Of a stretch of DNA of 64,000 nucleotides, positions 56,021-64,000 are shown one piece after another. Source of the stretch: Blumeriella jaapii (lineage: Eukaryota; Ascomycota; Leotiomycetes; Helotiales; Drepanopezizaceae); assembly GCA_009599575.1 (NCBI GenBank), contig VWND01000023.1, positions 43,501 through 107,500 on the forward strand, given 5' to 3'. The first letter of the stretch is position 1; the number at the start of each line of letters is the position of its first letter. The notes under the pieces are model-generated. The model was given only the letters and a program-made list of their open reading frames with translations, had not been told where the DNA came from and searched no databases. The translations under genes and the position numbers were made by a program.

Positions 56021-57772
56021 ATTGATGGAGCGTTTATTCAGATTTATCAGCACCACATTTTCCTTCTTTAAAGGATATCTAAAAGATCGAAAGGATGGCA
56101 CAAGCCCTGTTGCATGTGGTTGAGGATAGTTCGGCTTCAGCATCAGCATTGCCTTGTTTCAGCATAGCGATCACCGCGTACGGGGGATAAAGGTCGAGCT
56201 TATGGATGGAGGGCATAAGCCGTTTATGATCTGGGGACTGGAAAACAGCATATTTAATGATCTGCTTCTCTTGCCATGGAATTGGGTTACGCTTCAGCGT
56301 CTACTCGTAGATGGCGTGGTGCCACTTGGACTTCTGAGAAGTTGGTACAGACCGGGGCTATCAATGACCGGAACAAATGAATCCTCTTTGGGATAGCGCT
56401 CTCTGTTTCTGTGAAGTCTTTTTCATTCTACTCTGAATCGTGTGCTTGATCTACAAAACAATAACCTTTTCGCTTTCGTCAAGTGACAATCTTCATTTTG
56501 TCTTTCACTTGTAGCACTTAGAAGAAAGGTTAGAAGTGAGTGTAGAGCTGTGGAGATGCTTGCTATTTGATGTACTGGATCATGGAAACTTTCAGGGGTT
56601 TTGACATAGCAACGAAATCTCGCCCTTTGAAAATCTGTTCCTGAACTCGATTCTACGTAGAAGGTGATAAGCGATAGTCATCTGTAATTAGTAAGACGTA
56701 GTAGCTTCTGTGCGCCACAGCATGTATTATTCGTCAAGTGGTAATATGAGTTAACAGTAGTCGAGGAGAGATTAAATCGCTAAGCCCGACAGTTGTCTGG
56801 GGTTAAACAGAGGTAGCCTCTAGAAGTGCATTAGTTGAACCAGACGAAGGTTTTAGATACGCGCAATTGTGTCGGTGCCCCTTTCAATGTATTTGATTTC
56901 TAGCAGAACAAACGTTTGAACTTGACTCTGCAAAGCTGTAGCGAGTCTGAGCCTTACTTGCACACCGAAAAGCGTCTTGACGGATTGTTGAATCTTATTA
57001 GCGCAAGCTCGGTTTAGGGGAACCAAGAGCATAAAAAAAGCCTTAAGGTAAGGACCGTCTATGCTTAAAGGACCGTCTATGCTTAAACTTGGGCTCGGTC
57101 GAAGAAAAGAGCCAAGTGTCTGGATTAGTCATCGTGTACTCAAGCTTCTCAGGGTCAGTGAATATTAACGGAGGACGACTGCCAGATAACGAATCGTTAA
57201 AAAAAAAATTAAGGATCCAAAAGCTCGACTTGTTATTCAAGCTCGACAGTAGGTCGTTGGAACGGCTTAAGCTACTTGTGCAACGGTGGAAAAAAAAATA
57301 GCTTAGACATAGCTCGAAAGGGCGGGGATTGCCGGGGGGAGAGAAATGCCACAGTATCAGAAGCGTCAAGAATAGGATTTTGGGTTACAGTAGCCAGAAA
57401 GCAGTAAGTAGATCGCAATTTACAAATGAAGCCTCTGCCAGGCATGTCAGCAGCGCAGCAGGCCTGATCGGTGACACTAAGCCAGGGAGCAGGTAACCAC
57501 CGGTCATATTTTGAATTTTTTAGAAATAACAACACGAAAGGTTGATGGCCGAACTGAGCTGCGTTAACAAGCATTCCAACTCAATGAAATTCTAACTTCA
57601 ATTCTAGAACACAATTCGAATCTACGGGTTTTTAAAATACAGATCGCTCTTCGAGTCTGCGCAAGAGCGCTTTTACCATAGTACAAACAAAGTCACAGTG
57701 CGAGGGAAAATGCAAAGCTCTCGCCAAGATCACGCCCTCGTCATCCAGTCAACCAGCCATTCTCCAAGGCCT
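56021..57772. other. Gene-poor stretch, 1.75 kb
   Basis: No frame here is convincing. A 17-18-bp unit AAGGACCGTCTATGCTTA is duplicated in tandem near 57052-57086. A9 runs occur at 57199 and 57290. Otherwise unremarkable. Confidence 0.45.
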
Positions 57773-58534
57773 TCAATTGTAACAAGTCTTCAACGCCTGA
57801 AGCAACGCCACCAACTCTGGCTCCGTGATCGTCAATTTGTAGAAATACTTGACCGCGATCCATGCCTTGGCGTAGGTACAGTGAAAATCCTCTGATAATT
57901 TGTTAGCATGTATAATTGTCTGTTGTCCCTGTAGCAGACGAGAGCGAGCTTACTCTTCGGGGGCATCCATTCTTCAGGGCCCTGGTCGCCCTTTTCCGAG
58001 TTGAGCGATTTAGTCATGGCCCAAAGTTCAGGGTTTGTGAGGTCATTGGCGAAGGCCTTTCTCCTCTCTGCGTCCCATTCTGCGGCGCCTGACTTCCAGG
58101 CATTGCGTAGGGGCACTACGTGGTCAACAGTGACGTCTTCAGAGTCATACCACTGAACGAGAGAGACGAAGTTAGTCTTGTGCTTTCTGGATGGGGAACG
58201 GGGCTGTCCATACAGTGTTTCCGTCAAAGGGAGAAGTCCACTTCCCAGAGACGGGACGGCAGTCTTCGTCGGATTTGACGTTTTCGCCGTCACGGTGAAG
58301 CACGATGTCTCTGAGGCTGCAGGTATTTTCAAATTTCAAAATTGGGAAAAGGTCCCGTTGATAGCCTGTTACAGGATTGTGGGGCGCGATCATCAGGCGA
58401 TTGATATAGGTTTTCGCGAGATCGAGAGTAGGGACTGGAGGTGCCATGCGGCGCTGGATGGGGGCATGCTCCATGGGCACAGAAAGGACACAAGATGAAA
58501 AGAGGACGGTGCTAAGGAGGGTGATGGAAACCAT
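57773..58534 (-). CDS. Secreted HNH-type nuclease (DUF1524 domain)
   Basis: The model joins 58534-58214, 58152-57954 and 57891-57773, giving 212 residues. DUF1524/GmrSD-C-type proteins carry an HNH-related nuclease fold; secreted fungal ones are probably extracellular DNases. Residues 1-18 (MVSITLLSTVLFSSCVLS) look like a signal peptide. Splicing gives SPFDGNT|WYDSEDVTVDHVVPL, with the catalytic-type His in VDHVVPL (about 118), followed by NAWKSGAAEWDAERRKAFAN and DLTNPELWAMTKSLNSEKGD. The last exon is DFHCTYAKAWIAVKYFYKL and ends CYN; it becomes visible only after splicing. The alternative unspliced frame lacks the TYAKAW block. Four or more Cys suggest disulphides. The gene stands alone. 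Confidence 0.9.
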
Positions 58535-59934
58535 GTTGGGCAACCTTTGTTCGGATGGACTGGTGGCTAAGGATTGGTGAGTGCTGAAGGTACCGGACGG
58601 AACATGACACCAGCAGCATCTTTATATCTCGCTCTCGGCCTCACCCTCCGTTTCCAGGACCTGTGTTGACAGACAGGATTCGGACAATCACCCGGAATCA
58701 TTTACACAATCGAGCAATTGTGGGGCCAAAAGAGGTGCTGACTTGTGCACGCCTGTTCGATCCTTCTTGGGATTACAATCCAATCTGCCCGATTGAGCGG
58801 CCCATCCGATCAACAGATTTTGACCATCTCAAGGCGCCCTTGGAGTCCTTGGAGTCCTTGCAGAAGTAAAGCTCCCACAGCCCTCCGCAAGTTTCTCTCC
58901 TGATCTACTCTGCCTCGAACAGACAGGACTTTCAGGTTAGACGTTGGTCTTTTATCGAATCATATCAGCGCAAAGAAGCTGAATCGTTAATCGCGAAAAT
59001 CGCGAATGACTTGCCTCTTCTCTGAACCTGCTCCTAGAACGAGTTGAGCACCGGTTGAAAAGGAATTTACCGGGCTCCAAAAGAATCCTGAGACACACGG
59101 GTTGAACCGCTATCTTCGAGATATTGCTGGGTCTTGGCCTTGAGATCCGACGGCACTTGGACTAGACGTCAGACTGTACATCCAAGGCGATAAGAAGGTC
59201 GTGGGGGTCATGTTGCTGGACTCGCCTACGCAGTAATCGTGCTTCTGCACACCTGCCCTGTGTCGGGGATGAATTTGAGATGAGTTGCAACATGCAGTAA
59301 TTTGCAACAGCTAAAAACATCGGATCAACGAGTCTTGGAAGAGGGCCGGAGGAGTAGAGTGACAAGATGGATATGCTGGCTACGATCTCGATAGATTCGC
59401 CAGCGGGAAATAATGGACCAACAGGGATCAACCTCCGGAGGGAGGGCCAGAGTACGCACTGTACAGTACCGACTCGGTGATCTGGTAGTTAGAGGCAGCC
59501 CCCGAACATTAAGCGAAATTCGACGCATGCCCCTTATCAACGGAACATGATTTCTCGTTCAGTGTTGTCTTTTCTTTTATCTTGCGGTCTAAATCTACCA
59601 CCTTCGACTTTCCACACCCTAGGAGATGCACACTTGTGTTGTTCTCAATCATTTGAAATATCCTATCCCTTCGTTCTACTGTACATTGGAAGAGAGTCGT
59701 AGCGGCTCGCTTCGCTTGTTTAGGTTTGCACCCCGCTCCCCCCCCCCCCCCCCCCCCACCCCGGACTCTCGGGTGGGGTGCCTTTGAGAAAAAGAATTGC
59801 TACCTTACAAAAATGGACAGTGGGACATTACCAGTATGTAATTCGTCGTGGGATTCGGAGGGACTCTATGTTAGCCAAGTCTCTCTTATCATCACGACGC
59901 CACCTACCCTGATCATAACTTGTCCCGAGCTTTC
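58535..59934. other. Gene-poor stretch, 1.4 kb
   Basis: No convincing frame is present. The near-palindrome ACTGTACAGTACC lies near 59457. A homopolymer of 18 C lies near 59741. Confidence 0.45.
59739..59758. repeat. Poly(C) tract of about 18
   Basis: A run of cytosines, CCCCGCT then C18 and ACCCC, is followed by GGACTCTCGGGTGGGG. It is probably slippage-prone and could be mis-sized in the assembly. Confidence 0.7.
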
Positions 59935-60115
59935 TCCTTGAAAATTTCTTGTCGATCCGTCGCAAATGGTGGCGAAGAGCGCACTTGATAGTAGCTATTG
60001 CTGCAACATAGGCGAATTGTCCCATCTACTTAGCACGTCCATAGCCCCTGGGAAGTCCCAGGACAGCAGTCTCTCACCTACGATCCGTTAGGCGTTAATC
60101 AAGATCATCATTTTC
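59935..60115 (+). mobile_element. Diverged 3' end of a LINE-like element, related to 21130-21316
   Basis: The order of blocks matches the 3' UTR of the insertion at 20585-21340. Shared blocks include CGCAAATGGTGGCGAAGAGCG versus CGCAAAGGGCGGCGAAGGGCG in the same position, then TTGCTG, CTTAGCACGTC, CCCCTGGGAAGTCCCAGGA versus CCCCTGGGAGGTCCTAGGA, and GGCGTTAATCAA versus GACGTTAATCAA. The tail here is degraded (GATCATCATT). Only about 180 bp can be recognised. Confidence 0.5.
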
Positions 60116-63102
60116 ACCGTGGATCTTGGCTCCTAGTGTGACAGTTGATAAAAGGTTTGGGTCAGTAGTACTTTAGCAGCCCAGGATACGTCATAGGAAG
60201 GTATTGTGCTTTGCGTGATAAAAAAACCGTTGCAAGAGCTGCAGTTCTCTGGTAATCTGACACGTTCCGTCTTGGTCGTCTTATCTATACTGGGGACCGG
60301 ATATGAACGACAATGGCCCAGGTTTAATCTCGGGATTGAAATCGGACAAATTTCGCCGGCACCCGATGTTGTGGTCCGAATAGTTTTTTTTGATCAACCG
60401 GATTGTCTTCCTACAGCTCCTACGGAGATAGCCTTGTACATCTTGTGCTTTAGTCAGCAGAATAGCAAAGACGATAGGGTTTTTGTTGATGCCCCTAAGG
60501 TGTGCACACATGGGGGTTGAGACGTGCAATATTGTTGTATTGCTGGTATCTGGTCTAGGCAGCGAATTACTCGCTAAGGTTTAGGAACATATGGGGGTAC
60601 ACGCTTTGCCTAGCCCTTGTGATCACGTGTGCTACTGGAAGGTCACGTGATATGTCCATGCCATATACCCACAGTTTTGTAGCTGCGTACTGCTTGGCTT
60701 GCTGGGCGAACATGATGTACAATCTGTCGGACTGTGGGTCAACTATGATGTCTTTAAATTATTAAATAACAGCAGGACCACATCTCCGGTCTGTTTTGTT
60801 TGGGGCTCGCTTGTTAATCAAGCTGCCTTTTTAGTCTGGTGCTGTGTGCAAGCTATACTGGCGCTTTTAAATCTAGTATATGTATTCACGATGTCTTTTT
60901 CGTCTTGTTGGATTCATGCAGAAGCTTTCAGGTGTTTGGGAGCCGTACCTTATCAAGCGATGGTCTGCAACGAAGAATTTGACGCTACGAAGACTTTGAC
61001 GCTGTACATCTCGGAAACCTCACCTCGTGATCAGCTATGGCATAAACCGTGCTCAGCTTAGCGACTCAAAAGAGCTACCTTGATACTGAATCTAGGTATA
61101 TGGTGCCGGTTCAGACTTTTCGCAATTATGAACTACTCCCTGAGAAAGATAACAAATTCCAAATTTCCGACATTGTCAAGTTGTCCGTATGGATATTTGT
61201 TGACTTTTGGGCCGAGACTTGATTCATCAATCAAGGCATCTTTGAACTACCTTACTAAAACCACATTGGTTCACACTCATTTGCTCAGTATTGAAATTAA
61301 CTTAGAGACACAAGTTTGTGTTTCACACACTTCTCACGAACGAAGAGGGAAAAGATCACTTCAACTCTTTTGCACTGCAGGTTACAGCAGATGTTCATAC
61401 TATTCCGTACTCCTAGCGCCATGGCGCTAATAATCTCGAGCTATCCTTGTAAAGAAAAACTTTCCATTCAAGCTCACGCCAAGAAGCTAGAACAATATTT
61501 TCCGCATTTTCATTATTGCTGAAACTATTGAAAGGATTTGAGGCAGTGTACGATGCATGGAACAGCGGTCTTGAACGTGTTCAGCTACAGAGTCGTGTCT
61601 GTGCCAAGACAGTTTGGTCACGAGACCCAATGTGATTAGAACGTGACACTATGTCTAGCAACATTCATGTCAACACATTTGATTGATTTCAGCTTCAAAA
61701 GTCCATGGTCAGGTGAAAAATGTAAATAGCCACAATCGGACCCCGTAGTACTGTGAGTAGCTTGCCAGACGGCATGGCAATGGGGTGAATTGTGGCCTCA
61801 GGCTACCAGAACCTCGGCCTACATACACACATACCTACTGTCTGTACACATGTACAGTACTTACTGTACATACCTACCTACCTACCTACTAAGGTACCTA
61901 TACTTACTTATCCTCGATAGCTTCTCGAGACTCGACTCCAATGCTACCACCCACGAGTCAACCAGTACGTTCAACAGCGATGTGATTGATCTACTAGCTA
62001 ATTACTTATAGCAACAAGGTTCAAGCCCCATGGAACTATAGTCGCTCATGCTCAGCTTGTTGGTTGGGGCTGAAAGGTACAGCTCATGAATCATCATCTT
62101 GTCACTACAGGCGACCAAGGGGATCCATAACACTGACTTTCCGTAGAACTCCCTTTGATCAATGACCGTCCGAATCTCTTATGAATACGAAGGACATGTC
62201 CCGAAATTGATTTTACATTCGGAGGAGCGAATCCTCCGACGATGACTAATGACGTAGCTCGTTTACAGGGATTCACAACTTAGGCATTTCTCGACGTCTT
62301 CACACGCTTCTATTGTGAATATCGCCGCGAAGTGTGATGTTTGGGGCTTGACGCTCAAGTTCCGTACGCTTGAAGGCCAACTACCATAGCTGCCGAGTTT
62401 GGGCTGATGTGAGACAACGTCGTCGACCGAGCGGAACACAGGCAGCCACATTTCCCACATGACGGATACGGAATTTCCGAAAGCGCGTCAGCTTTGGCAT
62501 TTAACTTTAGGATCTAGTCGATATAAAGTTACAAGCTGAACGAGTTTGTGTAGCGGCTCGGTCAAGGTGACCAACAGGAAATGAATCCTCATCGTATATG
62601 CGGACGCCTTCCGGCTCTCTGCCTGGAGCTGAAAGTCGAGGCTTCATACTGTACACTGCGAACGAGAAGAGTCATGCTTGACGTACTGCGAACCGTGGGC
62701 AGATGTTGGAAAATGGCGAGGGCGGATCGTGAGGCTTGCTTACAGGATGGGTTCGAAGAGCTACACGGTGCTCTTGCGGATAGTGCTTCCCGAAAGTCTA
62801 TCCCCAGGCTGTGGCGTAGATCATCCACGTTTGTACTATGTAAACTTTCCGACTTCTCCAGCCTTCCGGGACTTCCGTAAAGCCATAGAAGGCCTGCTAT
62901 GATTGCGGAAGTGCGGAACAACAGATATTGCTGGCGGTGAATTGTGGGGTGATCAGCGCCCAACTCACCTCGCATGAATGATTGAAAGGTTCCTTTGGGG
63001 AAGAAAAGGATAGCTAAACAAATCCTACAGAGCATATATGCTACGACTCCCTCCCGAGTTTCCTGGCTACATCATTCGCAACAACGACATTCTCCCATCA
63101 TC
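60116..63102. other. Gene-poor stretch, 3 kb
   Basis: The 120-codon plus frame at 60699-61061 and the 104-codon frame at 60206-60520 show no recognisable family. An inverted pair ATCACGTG...CACGTGAT lies at 60622-60651. A TACC-rich tract lies at about 61855-61910. It ends with the promoter of the tyrosinase gene. Confidence 0.45.
61855..61912. repeat. Degenerate TACC/ACTGTACA tract
   Basis: Repeated TACC and TACT units, with GTACAGTACTTACTGTACAT just before them, resemble the tract at 41710-41806. Confidence 0.7.
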
Positions 63103-64000
63103 ATGACATACCCAATTACCGGAATCAAGGAAGGCCTCGGACCGGCCGGCGAAGTACCTCTCAGACGTGAAATTGACGAATGGTGGGCGTCCAAAGAGAG
63201 AAATGACGCCTATCAGAGATCATTGTTTATCTACGCATTGAACGAGTTCAAGAAGATGAGTCCTGATGATCAGCTATCTTACTTTGCAATTGCAGGTAGG
63301 TCATCGCTGTCTCATCGGCGCCGTATCTCTAACCGATCTAGGCATACACGGCCAGCCTTTGGTCCCTTGGGACACTAAGGCACCAAAGAGCTCATGGTAC
63401 TGTACTCACGGGAGTCCACTGTTTCCCCCCTGGCACAGACCGTACCTGGCTCTTTATGAGCAAAGATTGTACGAGATCATGCTCAAACTGATCCCTACGA
63501 CCTTTGCCTTAGAGGACCAGCCGGCCCTCATCCATGCCGCCGAGACTTGGAGGTTCCCCTACTGGGATTGGGTACGTACCGTTGTCGTTTTCCATCTAAC
63601 CGATCATTCTCAGTTGTTCGGAACGATCCGCTGGTATCTGACATGAAAGCTGGCTGAGCTGTGGCTGACTATATCACTTAGGCAATGAAAAAGCCGGATT
63701 GGCATTTCCCTAATAATCGCCGCCGTGATGGGCCAAACGTTCCGTTCATCCTCACCGTACCCACTGTCGAGGTCATGACCAAGACAGGTGTAGCCACAGT
63801 CGATAACCCGATGTGGAAGTTCCAACTCCCCGACGACCCGAAAAGGAAGACGTTTGGTGACTTTGGCATCACTAGAGACCAGACTCTTCCAGTAAGATTT
63901 TTCATGTCCCCATGTGATCACTCCTCTGATGAAGATAGTTCGATGTCTGCAAAGCCACGAGCCGACATCCCACGACGTCCAACTCTAACAGCCCAGATTT
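63103..64000 (+). CDS. Tyrosinase (type-3 copper enzyme), 5' part
   Basis: The visible exons are 63103-63295, 63342-63571, 63682-63891 and 63939 onward; the gene runs off the right edge. Tyrosinases hydroxylate monophenols and oxidise o-diphenols in melanin and other pigment pathways. The start MTYPITGIKEGLGPAGEVPL then RREIDEWWA matches the usual fungal N-terminus. After intron 1 FAIAGIHGQPLVPWD forms, with the first copper-A histidine. Next come CTHGSPLFPPWHRPYLALYE (further copper-A histidines) and RFPYWDW. No signal peptide is seen, in line with intracellular fungal tyrosinases. The copper-B site lies beyond the window, so activity cannot be judged. All seen splice joins are in phase. Confidence 0.92.

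Noticed and set aside
60622..60651. Inverted ATCACGTG/CACGTGAT pair as a possible transposon end
   Set aside because: The arms are only 8 bp, there is no flanking duplication, and CACGTG is a common regulator site.
62015..62040. tRNA B-box-like GGTTCAAGCCC
   Set aside because: No matching A box, acceptor stem or anticodon arm could be drawn around it.

Overview
The window is nuclear DNA from a filamentous ascomycete (Pezizomycotina). A Leotiomycetes/Helotiales-like fungus is my best guess, but the rank is inferred. The genes are split by short introns (about 45-100 nt) with GTANGT-type donors, CTAAC-type branch points and C/TAG acceptors. Almost all recognisable genes are conserved fungal housekeeping genes. 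They sit in gene-dense blocks separated by gene-poor stretches with microsatellites, small tandem repeats and retrotransposon relics. I built the gene models by hand from splice signals and reading phase; no alignment or expression data were available.

Layout: 1-2 kb, the N-terminus of an unknown minus-strand gene, then an XAP5/FAM50 gene (-). 3.7-5.6 kb, a five-exon gene of unknown function (-). 5.6-10.2 kb, gene-poor with two tandem-repeat arrays. 10.2-13 kb, a divergent pair: FIP1 (-) and NUP49 (+). 13.3-14.6 kb, a GC-rich TauD-type dioxygenase (-), followed by an 8-bp satellite. 15.6-20.2 kb, a convergent pair: a large protein with an XPF/ZIP2-like C-terminus (+) and a WRAP53/Swt21-type WD40 protein (-). 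20.2-24.8 kb, gene-poor, containing a 5'-truncated LINE-like insertion with target-site duplication. 24.8-25.9 kb, a PQ-loop membrane protein (+). 28-30 kb, the RNAi/heterochromatin factor Arb1 (-). 31.2-32.4 kb, inositol polyphosphate multikinase (+). 32.8-34.4 kb, CLP1 (+). 34.7-35.3 kb, a PMP3/SNA-type membrane protein (-). 35.6-36.7 kb, Pol III subunit Rpc37 (+). 37.2-40.7 kb, DDB1 (+). 42.4-43.7 kb, 3-hydroxyisobutyrate dehydrogenase (-). 46.9-47.2 kb, a small membrane protein (-). 47.8-49.2 kb, phosphatase PPG1 (+). 49.8-50.5 kb, mitochondrial ribosomal protein uS12m (+). 51.1-52.5 kb, a GT15 mannosyltransferase (-). 53.4-56.0 kb, the mRNA-decay factor PAT1 (+). 57.8-58.5 kb, a secreted HNH/DUF1524 nuclease (-). 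63.1 kb to the end, the 5' part of a tyrosinase (+).

Several genes act on RNA: FIP1 and CLP1 (mRNA 3'-end formation), PAT1 (decapping), Arb1 (siRNA loading), a WRAP53-like protein (small RNPs), XAP5 (splicing-linked) and Rpc37 (Pol III). This is probably chance neighbourhood, not an operon-like unit. The most notable anomalies are a one-base frameshift inside the FIP1 core motif and a CAG-to-CAT change at a CLP1 3' splice site, which hit two subunits of the same machinery. They are either assembly errors or real lesions. Two introns appear to use GC-AG boundaries (WRAP53-like and Arb1). I did not find a convincing new defence or toxin system.
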